A stretch of DNA of 64,000 bases from Polytrichum commune (lineage: Eukaryota > Streptophyta > Polytrichopsida > Polytrichales > Polytrichaceae), in NCBI GenBank assembly GCA_950295325.1, contig OX485805.1, forward strand, positions 55,204,758 to 55,268,757, in the 5' to 3' direction. Of the stretch, positions 1 to 11,551 are shown piece by piece. The position numbers and the translations under genes were made by a program. Positions within the stretch are counted from its first letter, which is position 1; every line of letters begins with the position of its first letter. The notes under the pieces are model-generated. The model saw nothing but the letters and a program-made list of their open reading frames with translations, did no database searches and was not told where the DNA came from.

Positions 1-3000
1 TCGTCTTCTATGCCCTGTAAGTCAATCATCTCAACACCAGATTCTCCAACTGCCTCCCTTGACTTCCTAAGTTCAGTTTCAAAGGAAGGAGTGAAACTAG
101 GAGCACAGTCAAGGTACCAACCACCTCCAGTGAGATGTGAGGTTGACCATGTACGTTGTTGATTTGCTGAGAACATGCACGTGGAGTTAGACCTGTCAAG
201 CCATGCTGAGAGGAATATAGGGAGATCTTCTTTTGTTATTGTTCCTTTTGCAAGGAGCTCGTACTTGAAATACCTGCGGGAAAGACACAACTCATCATTA
301 AATACCTTGCAATTGACATAGCTGCCATATTAAAAACCAAAACACTAGGTAGATATCAATAGCAACCATGTTTGTAGGTAGTAGAGTTTGAATACCATAA
401 AATGTGTCTCGGGACCGAGACACTCAAACTAGGCCCTGGAATTTCAGAGATTTCTAGGCTTATATGAAACTAGGCCCTAACTAAGCTTATATCAGGTTAC
501 CCTAACTAAGGTTATATCAGACTCCCCTAACTAAGATTGTATCAGATTTCATTACCTAAGCTAATCTCAGATTGCACTAACCAAGCTTAAACCAGACTAC
601 CCTAACTAAGCTTATATCAGATGTCACTAACTAAGCTTATATCAGATATCACTAACTAAGCTTATATCAGATTACCCTCACATCATATTACACTTATAAC
701 ACACAAATCTAACCTCATATCGGATTGACCTTAATACAAGCATATCTAGAAATCACATCAGAATGCACTTATAACACACATATCTAGCCTCATATCAGAG
801 TACACTTATACCAAGTATAGGTAGATATCAATAGCAACCATGTTTGTAGGTAGTAGAGTTTGAATACCATAAAATGTGTCTCGGGACCGAGACACTCAAA
901 CTAGGCCCTGGAATTTCAGAGATTTCTAGGCTTATATGAAACTAGGCCCTAACTAAGCTTATATCAGGTTACCCTAACTAAGGTTATATCAGACTCCCCT
1001 AACTAAGATTGTATCAGATTTCATTACCTAAGCTAATCTCAGATTGCACTAACCAAGCTTAAACCAGACTACCCTAACTAAGCTTATATCAGATGTCACT
1101 AACTAAGCTTATATCAGATATCACTAACTAAGCTTATATCAGATTACCCTCACATCATATTACACTTATAACACACAAATCTAACCTCATATCGGATTGA
1201 CCTTAATACAAACATATCTAGAAATCACATCAGAATGCACTTATAACACACATATCTACTATGATTATAGGTAGTAGAGTTTGAATACCAGAAAATGTGT
1301 CTCGGGACCGAGAGACTCAAACTCGGCCCTGGAAAATCAGAAATGTCTAAGCTTAAATCAGATTACCCTTATACCCACAATTGCAAACTAACCTCATATC
1401 AGATTGCATTTGTAACCCACATATCTAACCTCACATCAGTTTGACCTTACTACTTGAATATCTAGACATCACATCATATTTCACTGCAAACACACATCTC
1501 TACCCTCATATCAGAGTACCCTTATACCAAGTAAATCTAGATTTCAATATCAAATATCATTGTAGGGTTTAGAGTTTGAAGACCAGAAAATGTGTCTCGG
1601 GACCGAGACACTCAAACCAGGCCCTGGAATTTCAGAGATTTCTAGGCTTATATGAAACTAGGCCCTAACTAATGTCACTAACTAAGCTTATATCAGATAT
1701 CACTAACTAAGCTTATATCAGATTACCCTCACATCATATTAAACTTATAACACACAAATCTAACCTCATATCGGATTGACCTTAATACAAGCATATCTAG
1801 AAATCACATCAGAATGCACTTATAACACACATATCTAGCCTCATATCAGAGTACACTTATAAGGAGTACCTGTAGATATCAAACATTGCTAACTAACCTT
1901 ATATGAGATTAAACTTATATCAACCATATATAACCTCATATCAGATTTCACATATAACCCTTAATACAACCAAATGTAGAGCACACACCAGATTTCACAT
2001 ATAACACAAATTTCTAACCTCATATCAGATTACCCTAATACCTCAAAGTGCATACTAACATCATATGAGAGTACATTTATAACACACATATAGAACTGTA
2101 GTATGAAAGGAGAGAACTCACCGAAAGATAACTCTTCGGACAATCAAGTCTGTCCTGTTAAATCCCTCAAATTCGTGAGTTTTGTTAAAGGCCTCCTGCC
2201 CTCGGAAGAATGTGGGAAACGCGTTGTCCCATAATTTCATTCTACAGTCCTCGATGTATGCAACCAAGGTCAAGGGCTCGCTGGGTAGTGCAAAGTTGAT
2301 AGGAAGTCTGTCTTGGCGCAAAGTGTCTTCAAATATAATGGAAGCCTGATCGGATATCTGTATATACAGAGAGTGAATATGAACAAGAATTTGAGCAACA
2401 TCGATTCATATATTGAAATAACCGTGAAACCAAGAGAAAGACCAATTAATGTAAGGGATCAAATCAAGTAACACCGAACTAAAGGGTACATAGGGGATTA
2501 TGTACTCACTCCTTCCCAAAAACATGCCTTGGCTAGGAATGCCTGCAATTTGTCCTCATTGGTGGGCTTGGTTGGCAGTTTGCGAGCCTCACGTGTTGAT
2601 GAAGAGGAATTGAAATATTCCAACCATTTGATTTTACAAGCGGGTGATGCTTTTGTAGTAGCGATCAACTGCAATTTCTCTAAGTTGAGCTCGGGTGCAA
2701 TTGAGTTAAGAGTATAGTGACGCGCAATCTGTGACCCATAGAGCAATATATTAAGATCATGGAGATTAATGAATTACTTGAAAAATGTAGAATGGGTTTT
2801 AAAGTAGTGGACATACCTCCCGAAGCCATCCATCTGTTAAGTCTGGGTTTGCCACACAAACTAGTTTTGACATTTTCTTATGAAGTGCCTCGGCTCTCTT
2901 TGAAGCAGCGACCTTCATGGCGGCTGTTTTTTCAGCAGTAGACACCTCTCCATCCGTTTGCTCAAGAAGTTGACGAACGCCCTCATCTGCAGCAAGTACC

Positions 3001-4098
3001 AGTTTGTGCTGGAAAGGGATTACCATAGTTAGTTTGTAATCAAACAACTGCGACAAAAAAGAATTATGAAAGCACATAAAGAAACAAAAACATTCAAACA
3101 TCAATTATAAGTACCAAATGTTGAAAGGAATTAGATATAAGAGTAATCACATCATCAAGCATCAACATCACATCATACCTGGAAGATGAAGCTCGTGAAT
3201 ACATGTAGATTTAATGAATACCATGTCTTCTTTGAAGTTTGAGATTTCTTGCACCTTTTAATGTCAGAGGGAGTCAAAATGTCTTGGTACTGTTCGAGCG
3301 GCATAAGTCCATACTTCTGCACCCTAAATAGAGTGTGAACTGTGTTTGTCTTCACGTGAGAGTCTTCCGTATGTCTACAAGTAACAATCATATATTAAAG
3401 ACAAAAACAAAATAATATATTTACATAGATGAAAACCTCAAAAAGTGGACTTAGAAAACTTACTTGTTGATATTATGCATAACTTACATAACAATACCAA
3501 TTTTTCCCTTGGTGTCAAGGAGGATGCTATCCACCAAAAAATGCCAGGACTCTTCTGTTTTGTGAAGTCGTTCAATATGGTTCAACCAAGCCTGCCGCCT
3601 ATGGTTCCCGTCACAAACAAAGAACATCAAATTCGTAAAATTGGCTAACTCTGGAACGGACAGAAGAAAAGAGTTGAATTGTTCATTTTTGGCACTCCAA
3701 ATAGGACCCCACGATGCCTTATCAGCCTCATTAACCTCATGTGTTTGTCCTTCTTCATTTGTTATTGTCACATAAAATACCGAGGCACCCTCTCTATACC
3801 CATGCACAAACTCCTGCTCCAATTTAGCAAGATCACTTGGGAGAGTTGGCCTCACCATAGGCATGGCCAACATTCTGCACAAGGGAATAGGGAACCTTGA
3901 GGAACTCAGGGGTTGGACTCTCAGTCGAGAAATCGTGGCAACAGAATTAAGTTTCTGTCGGTTCCTGATATCATCTTCATCCCCTTTATATGGATCTCTA
4001 TCTCCAAGCCCCTCTTCATCCTCATCCTGACCCTCTTCAGAATAGTCTAGAGAAAACAGAGAAAGAGCAGGAACATCCTCCATTGCCTTGTTCTCTAC
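1..4098 (-). CDS. Multi-exon gene for a GNHR-motif (ParB/sulfiredoxin-like) protein, 3' end outside window
   Basis: Six minus-strand exons join in frame with GT-AG borders: 3488-4098, 3179-3374, 2817-3008, 2510-2728, 2122-2345 and 1-273, the last running off the window. The 3488-4098 exon has an acidic start followed by a VRP...EFVHGYREG segment and the motif FVCDGNHRRQAW, then WHFLVD. The order 'RP, G, DGNHR' recalls ParB/Srx-fold proteins; this is a motif-level resemblance only. The following exons are charged and helical (around AAMKVAASKRAEALHKK) and end with a Trp-rich segment I do not recognise. A decayed homologue at 37.0-38.0 kb shares motif and intron position. The first ATG in the 3488-4098 exon is at 4081-4083, but an AG acceptor just upstream of 4098 suggests earlier exons, probably those at 6.6-7.3 kb. 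No stop interrupts the exons, so the gene may still be functional. Biochemical role unknown. Confidence 0.72.
345..2095. repeat. Satellite array 1 with TGTCTC palindromes, inside an intron
   Basis: This array fills the intron between the exons 2122-2345 and 1-273. Short A/T-rich subrepeats of about 30-40 bp (variants of 'cctcatatcagattacactt') are organised around a 20-bp imperfect palindrome with arms GTGTCTCGG / CCGAGACAC at 404-423, 876-895, about 1297-1316 and 1592-1611. The stretch from about 346 is repeated nearly base for base from about 826 (offset of the palindromes 472 bp) to about 1255, so part of the array is a recent duplication. Confidence 0.85.
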
Positions 4099-4189
4099 CT
4101 GCAAAATATATGTACTAGTTAATCAAGGAGAGAACATGAGCTCAGCTGCCATCAGTTATAAGTGTATGTGGTATTGTTTGACCATCAAA

Positions 4190-6400
4190 AGACATGTCTC
4201 GGGACCGAGACACTAGTACTAGGCACAAATATTCAACTCATGAAATAGTGATCCTTACATCGGATCACCCTCTTAGCTCACATTGCAAATTTACAATATA
4301 TCAAATTACACTTATATCAGGTTACAATTATATAAGATTACACTCATATCAGGTTACACTTATATCAGACTACACTTATAGCCCCTAAAATCATAGTGAG
4401 GTGGAAGAGTTTGATAGTCTCAAATAGTCTCTCGGGACCGAGAAACTAGAAATCAACTCTAAAATTCAATTTCAAACCTACCTATCCTTACAGATATCAA
4501 ACCTTAGATCAGATTACACTTCTAACAAACATTTCTAACATCATATCAGAGTACACTTATAACAAGCATATCTAGATATCAATATCTACTATGATTGTAG
4601 GTAGTAGAGTTTGAAAACCAGAAAATGTGTCTCGGGACCGAGACACTCAAATTCGGCCCTGGAATTTCAGAAATTTCGAAGCTTAAATCAGATTACCCTT
4701 ATACCCACAAGTCCAAACTAACCTCATATCAGATTGCACTTGTAACCCACATATCTAACCTCACATCAGTTTGACCTTAATACTAGCATATCTAGACCTC
4801 ACATCATATTTCACTTCAAACACACATGTTTGGTGTCAAATCAGAGTACCCTTAAACCAAGTAAATCTAGATTTCAATATCAAATATCATTGTAGGGTTT
4901 ACAGTTTGAATACCAGAAAATGTGTCTCGGGACCGAGACACTCAAACTCGGCCCTGGAATTTCAAAAATTTCAAAAATTAAATCACATTACCCGTATACC
5001 CATGAGTCCAAAGTAACCTCATATCAGATTGCACTTGTAACCCACATATCTAACCTCACATCAGTTTGACCTTAATACTAGCATATCTAGACCTCACATT
5101 AGATTGCACTTCAAACACACATGTTTGGTGTCAAATCAGAGTACCCTTATACCAAATAAATCTAGATTTCCATATCAAATATCATTGTAGGGTTTACAGT
5201 TTGAATACCAAAAATTGTGTCTCGGCACCGAGACTTCAAACTCGGTCCTGGAATTTCAAAAATTTCAAAAATTAAATCACATTACTCGTATACCCACAAG
5301 TCCAAACTAACCTCATATCCGATTGCACTTGTAACCCACATATCTAACCTCACATCAGTTTGACCTTAATACTAGCATATCTAGACCTCACATTAGATTG
5401 CACTTCAAACACACATGTTTGGTGTCAAATCAGAGTACCCTTATACCAAATAAATCTAGATTTCCATATCAAATATCATTGTAGGGTTTACAGTTTGAAT
5501 ACCAAAAATTGCGTCTCGGCACCGAGACACTCAAACTCGGCCCTGGAATTTCAGAAATTTCTAAGCTTACATAAGATCACCCTTATACCCACAAGTCCAA
5601 ACTTACCTCATATCAAATTGCACTTGTAACCCACATATCTAACCTCACATCAGTTTGACCTTAATACTAGCATATCTAGACCTCACATCAGATTGCACTT
5701 CAAACACACATATCTAACCTCACATCAGTTTGACCTTAATACTAGCATATCTAGACCTCACATCAGATTTCACTTCAAACACACATGTGTAGTCTCATAT
5801 CAGAGTACCCTTATACAAAGTAAATCTAGATTTCCATATCAAATATCATTGTAGGGTTTATAGTTTGAATACCAGAAAATGTGTCTCGTGACCGAGACAC
5901 TCAAACTCGGCCCTGGAATTTCATAATTTTCTAAGCTAAAATCAGATTAGCCTTGTACCCACAATTGCAAACTAACCTCACATGGGTTTGACCTTAATAC
6001 TAGCATATCTACACCTCACATCAGATTGCACTTGTAACCCACATATCTAACCTCACATCAGTTTGACCTTAATACTAGCATATCTAGACCTCACATCAAA
6101 TTTCACTTCAAACACACATGTGTAGTCTCATATCAGAGTAGCCTTATACAAAGTAAATCTAGATTTCCATATCAAATATGATTGTAGGGTTTACAGTTTG
6201 AAAACCAAAAATTGTGTCTCGGCACCGAGACACTGAAACTCGGCCCTGGAATTTCAAAATTTCTACGCTTACATCAGATTACCTTAATACCCAACATAGC
6301 TAACTAACCTTAGAAAACCTAACACTTGTAACCCACATATCTAACCTCACATCAGTTTGACCTTAATACGTCCATATCTAGACCTCACATCAGATTTCAA
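4190..6400. repeat. Satellite array 2 with TGTCTC palindromes, inside an intron
   Basis: The same satellite as at 0.3-2.1 kb. Palindromic cores lie at about 4195-4212, 4427-4446, 4627-4646, 4922-4941, 5217-5235, 5511-5530, 5881-5900 and 6214-6233. Between 4.6 and 5.5 kb the period is very regular at 294-295 bp. The two central bases vary (GA or CA) while most arms are kept. The array lies between the 3488-4098 exon and the probable 5' exons at 6.6-7.3 kb, so it is very likely intronic. Short ORFs here are by-products of the repeat. Confidence 0.85.
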
Positions 6401-6571
6401 GAACTCCAAGAACGACACAAAACCCTCACCTTCACCCTCAACCGTCAACCCTCCCCCTCACCAGAAATGTCTCCCTCGGCAGGTATAGGTGTCTACCTTA
6501 TTTCAGTTCACAATCTTGGATCTCCGAACACTATGCAAAAAAATAAAATTCAGGGTGTTTTTGTGTGGGAC

Positions 6572-7334
6572 AACGTACCTCTTCCCCGAATTGCTGTTCT
6601 TCATTGTCCATTTTTGCTTCGCGAAGATCACCTTTATCAGCGCCTTGATCGAATTCGCCAAGGATTTGTTAAGTGTATATGTCCGGTGCTCATTAGCTAT
6701 GAATTTGGCCTTATACAGTGTTAGCATTTGAAAGACCCCTTACCCTAAACCCAAAACCATTCAAGTCACCAATTGATTACAATCTTTACAAACCTGCTCC
6801 TCACTTTGATCTGATGTTGAGGCACTGGAGGTTGCCTCAGGTTGAACCTGTGTCTGCGTCATTCCCTGTTCCAGATACCCAAACCAAACCCAATTCACAA
6901 TCCCCCACCAAACATAAAACACAACATAAAGGAGCCGATACCATTGCCCACACAACAAGGGAATTTAGAGGGTCTCATCTGTTCCAACTATCCGTGATAG
7001 AACTTAACATTATGATTGCACATATAAAAATTTCATTATGATTGCAGATAAACATCACCTCACTGCCCCCTTTGTCAACTTCGTTGTCTTCCTCCGATAC
7101 ATGAAATAATACTACTGGAGCTACCTCTGGAACATCAAACGTTTTTTCCCCTTTGGAACCTCTACTTGTGCCCCTAGAAGAATTAACCCCTCGTCTACCC
7201 ATTGTTGTCCGCAAGTTGTACGGCGTTCCTAAGCTCCCTCTTGATTCTAACATTTGCCTTCTCTCAATACGCCTCTGTTTTTCAATAGTCCTCCTAATCT
7301 CTCGATCTGCTCTCGCTCTCGACCTAGTGTTCAT
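6572..7334 (-). CDS. Probable 5' exons of the GNHR-motif gene
   Basis: A minus-strand ATG at 7332-7334 opens a 92-codon exon (7059-7334) rich in Arg and Ser (starts MNTRSRARADREIRR), followed by a GT donor. It joins in phase 0 to a 24-codon exon at 6794-6865 (acidic, Ser/Gln-rich, ends SDQSEEQ). A third likely exon ends at 6579 with a gtacgt donor and encodes a Lys-rich helical segment (NKSLANSIKALIKVIFAKQK); its acceptor near 6712-6725 is unclear. I infer that these are the start of the GNHR-motif gene because they have the same strand, are open, and are followed only by satellite until the acceptor at 4099. They could instead be a separate small gene. The basic N-terminus could be a nuclear-targeting or nucleic-acid-binding region. 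Confidence 0.5.
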
Positions 7335-7774
7335 CTCTAATAATATTGAAGCAAACAGATCTTATATATCATTGTCAACTCTGTCATAATTAACATCTAT
7401 TCTCCATCATTATGTTCACATTTTGGATAATTGTGTTCACATTGGATTTAGATAATTAATCTGCATTTCCTTGATTTATTCCTCTGTTAATCCACACAGC
7501 ATTAATACACTACAATTGGCGGCACTAAAACCTATTCTACATAATGGAATCCTGCCATGTCACATATTTGGTGGTTGATAAAGTATTGACTATTATTGTA
7601 GTACATTCTTTTCCTACATGAAACAGGGTGTCCAACATTTACATAAATAAACATTGACTATTAATTGATCTAACATGTTATCAAATATTCGCGCATTGGT
7701 GTCTACCCTAGGTGTATATAATACCCGATTGCTTGTACCCATTCCTTCATGTCATCTCATCATATTCTTCTCCA
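7335..7774. promoter_or_regulatory. Divergent promoter region between GNHR-motif gene and transposase side
   Basis: This 440-bp AT-rich gap separates a minus-strand ATG (7334) from a plus-strand ATG (7775). TATATAATA at 7715-7723, about 52 bp upstream of the ATG at 7775, is a good TATA box for the plus direction. I saw no clear TATA box for the minus direction. Confidence 0.45.
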
Positions 7775-8089
7775 ATGGGTACTGACTCAAGTCTCCCAAG
7801 CCCTGCTCCTTTAGGTTCTCCTAGTACATCTCAAGTTCACACCACGTTGTCCATCGATGGTTTCGCAGTTGTCAACAACATGAAGATTGACAACCCATCT
7901 GACTCCTCAGTTACTCCGGCGGTCATGGTTCAGAGTCCACATGCACGGACTCCATCCTTGCAAGCGGATGTTGCAACGCTGATAGAGGACTTGTCTACTT
8001 TACAGACTCATGCATATTCTAGAGTAGGGGTTATTAAACCGGGCACGTACTCTAGATCTGTATTAAGGAGTTTCCCACTTCCCAAATGA
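7775..8089 (+). CDS. Small ORF or 5' exon upstream of the transposase
   Basis: A 104-codon ORF (starts MGTDSSLPSPAPLGSP) lies downstream of a TATA box. Its beginning is Ser/Pro/Thr-rich and its end (TLIEDLSTLQTHAYSRVGV) is more ordered. I recognise no domain. It may be a first exon spliced to the transposase exon whose AG acceptor is at 8645-8646, or an independent small gene. The 560 bp between it and the transposase is AT-rich with no coding signal. Confidence 0.35.
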   Translation: MGTDSSLPSPAPLGSPSTSQVHTTLSIDGFAVVNNMKIDNPSDSSVTPAVMVQSPHARTPSLQADVATLIEDLSTLQTHAYSRVGVIKPGTYSRSVLRSFPLPK

Positions 8090-8650
8090 CAGAAACTCGG
8101 TTGCGCAGGATGCACTGCAATTCATAGTTTAGGGATTGACCATTGTCATAAACATGACAGTGACAAAAATGGCAAAGGGCCCCATAAGCGTTTTTGTCGT
8201 TAATCACAATGTAGCATTCTATTGTTTGGGATTTATTATTGCAGAGCTACTATCATGCTCTCCACATTATTCGTGGCGGCCGTCATTCTTATGGCCTTAT
8301 TTGCCAATATATATTATAACCAACAATGTTTAGAATGTATGTCTGTTCTTGGTTTCTACTATTTGAAAACAGGTAAACATAACACCTTGTGAGTGTATAT
8401 GATACGCCCACCTCTTTTGCTCTATTTATATTGGAATATTATGTTTGAAATAGATATCGGTTTCTTACCTATCTGGGACTTGCATCCAAAAATGGTTTTT
8501 CAGCCGTTTTTCAGCTTACTCTCCATGTCTCTCTATTATCTTCTGAAATTCTGCTTGCTGGTACATAAATTACCAGTTTGCACAGTAATTTGTTCCCTCT
8601 TATATATTCATGCCATTTCAATGTTCACAGTACTTGTTTTGTTCAGAGTT

Positions 8651-11474
8651 ATGTGGTATACTATGGCCCTGCTTCGTGCTGAACCTCATTCTGTTCCGGT
8701 CCTCTTTCCATTAGGTGAAGACGGTCATGCTATAGTCACTTGTGCAACATTGAGTTTGAGGTTTCAATATCGTGAGGTCACTATCTTTGTCGAAGAAGAA
8801 GTTTTTGACGATCATACCGGTCTAGTTTCACATGCAGTTCGTCAGACTAGAGTAGATAATGACGTCGGTACGTTCTGGTTGTTGAAGCCTGGAAAATATC
8901 GTGTATATGGAGTCTCTGAGCCTATGTTTGAGTGTTCCACTGAACTTCTAACACCCAAGGAGTCTTCCACTATTAGCATTGAGAGACCGGTGCTGTCTAA
9001 GGTCAAAATTGAGCCCGGTCTAAATACAATTTATGAGTTGAGTGATGATTCCGACGGCAATGTTGAATTCTTAAAATCAACGAGCAGAGTCCAAGCTTCG
9101 TTGTCTCCACAAGTAGTTCGCAAGGAAACAACTCCTCCTGTTAGTCCGTCTCCTAATCCTGGTCAGGCCAAGGTTGTGGCAAGTCCTCTTGTCAGTATCA
9201 TTCATTCATTGATGCGCCTTGGAGCTCGTAAGCGGTCCAAAAGTGTGTTATCTCGAATTAACTTTGATGCGATCAGACTCCAGCAGGTTGATTACCTTCC
9301 TCCTCGTTACGATGGGGACGTTATCTTCGAGTTTCCACCTTTAGGTGACCATGGCCATAATACAAAGGCCAAGCTGCTTCGTGGAATGGATAGAAGGTAC
9401 GATGGCCATGCTTGGACTCGCACAATTACATTCAATATTCAAAATGATCTGAAGCTTTTGTTTCGTGCATCTTCTTGTTTGGGCCACCTCCGTTGCGACA
9501 ATCCTGCCTATGAGTATCTTCAGCGAGACCATAGGATTTCCAAAGTGAATGAAACAGAGTGGGAAGGATTATCTGAGAAATTGTTTGAAGTGGGTTCCAA
9601 GCCTCCAACTGGTTCGACCGTTGTTTGCAAATCATGTAACGTCCCTCCCACCTGTGTTGTTGTCTGCACTGCCAAGATCTACTATGTTACCGCGACACCT
9701 CACATGACGAGGGCTTGTGTGCACTTGGGATCTCACGACCATCCCGTCAAGTCAGGTGATCATCGGGACTTCATCGATTTGACAAACACCTTGATTGGGG
9801 ATCAAGTCGAACGCACCCCATCAGCCACTCGCTCCGCTATTGTGCTTGAAACTGCAAAGGAAGTATTGGGCCCACTCCTCCTTGCTAAAGAAGGTGACCC
9901 ACAAAAGATCTTGGAGCTGGACGAGCTGCAAGTTATTTTCGATCGGTGTAAGCACCTCACCTCGCCCAACATTCGTAACGCAGTCACCACGTTCAGGACT
10001 ATGCGTCGCTTTGGAGTCATGGACAGTATTACCAAGTTACGCGGTGCTAGCAATTGGAGGTTTGTGCAACAGAATAGGTTTCCAGGGCAAGGAGCGGACA
10101 TGGACAAGGTCTTTGTCTTCAAGATGTCTGAAGTTGGACCGGGCAGCGGAGTCGACCTTGTCAAACGAATGCAACCCGGTGGTGACTTGGAGAACTCCTG
10201 GATAATGTTTGACCATGTCAAACGTGTCAGGTCGTGGACGACAATGGCTTGCCATGTGTACGATTCCACATATTGCCGTGTCATGACCATCGCAGTATGC
10301 GACATGCAGTCTGAAGATGTTGCAGCCCAGTCAGTGGTATGAAAGAACCTGAACGCTCTCATGGCTCAACATGGAGTGGACAAAGTCAATTTTAAAGGTT
10401 TCATGGCCGACAATGCCCAAACCAACTGGAATGCTGTTCGAATCATTTACGAAAGTGGAGATGTGTCTAAGAAGATGGTGGATAGAGAGAGGACTTGTCT
10501 TTTCCATTGGACGCAGTCCTTGGAGAAACATACCAAGGCCGATATCCGTCAAGACCTGCAACATCAGCATCGAATACTATGCCAGCAATACAAGAATGCA
10601 AAATCGATGGCGGAGGCCGAGACAAAGTATTTGGCAATTCGGGCATGGTGGATGTCATCCGGGGCAGCAACTGAACAAGGTCTACCTCGACTGGAGCTCT
10701 GGCTGGCCTTCTGGCATTTCCGTTACCGCCAATGGGGTGGATTTATGGAGTTGGTAAGTCTATGTTTCCCTCTATATTTCCTGTATAGTTCCCACTTTAT
10801 GCTTCAACTACATTGATTCCGCCATTATTCTAATTCGGACTGTATGGGCATTGCAGGATCTAAATGAAGCTGAACTAGCGGAAATGCCATCCTGTAACCT
10901 TGCTGAATCTATCCACAACAAGTGGAAGCAACAATCTGGCGATCGGGGCAGCGACCTTTATGTGGCAACAATCGATGACTTCGTGCGTGCTTTCATGCAG
11001 TGCTCAGCATATTCCCAATTCCTAAAGGGAGAGAACCCTGGAACTGGACCGTCGAAGGAGGAATTGAAGTTGAGGCGTGCTCAGAGGTCTACCGTAAAAA
11101 CAGAAATCTCGAAACCGCTGCATAAGGCCATCTTGAAGATGCCTAGCGGTGACGAGTGGTGCACCAGGACTCCCCACCTCGAAGGGGAAGAGGTATTTGT
11201 TTCTCTGAAGCGTAAACCGGATACTGCTTTCGGTGACAAACGTGAATCTCACAGGCCAGACAAGATCAGTATATCCCGACCACGCGTCCAAACCAGATCT
11301 GCCCGACTGAACGATTCTCCATCTCCTGTGACAACTCCAGATTCTCCCACAACTCCATATTCTCCCACAACTGCAGATGAAAACCAACCGCAATTTCCAA
11401 CACACAACGCTCCGCAGCGGGTGGATCGGCACCACGTCACCGCGATTGAGGAGACATTATGCAACCCTGCCTAG
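8651..11474 (+). pseudogene. MULE-like DDE transposase, copy 1, N-terminal and catalytic part
   Basis: The reading frame runs from ATG 8651 to 10753, then across a gtaagt...gcag intron (10754-10856) to 11474. A Cys/His domain at about 9470-9760 (SSCLGHLRCDN, CKSCNVPPTC, CVHLGSHDHPV) looks like the WRKY-GCM1-type zinc finger found in many MULE transposases. Downstream are acidic candidates for a DDE core: Asp in MFDHV (about 10210), Asp in MADNAQ (about 10405), then CLFHW between the second and third acid as in MULEs, and Glu in NLAESIHNKW after the intron. A TGA at 10340-10342 replaces a Trp codon that is aligned as TGG in the copy at 38.7-40.7 kb, so this copy is broken. After 10.97 kb comes a Ser/Thr/Pro tail. 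The SWIM C-terminus has been displaced to 14.3-15.2 kb. Start taken at 8651; the longer ORF from 8393 is hydrophobic intron sequence. Confidence 0.8.
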
Positions 11475-11551
11475 TGGCACATCGCACAGCTGCCTAAGAC
11501 ATCTGCTGTGAACCCTTTGAGTGGTCCACCACTCTGCGGGATCACTTTTAG

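Noticed and set aside
345-6400. CRISPR-like array
   Set aside because: Regular repeats, but the unit is ~295 bp with related, not unique, intervening sequence; a eukaryotic satellite.
8393-8650. N-terminal extension of the transposase ORF
   Set aside because: Hydrophobic, AT-rich sequence ending in an AG acceptor; more like an intron or leader than a membrane domain.
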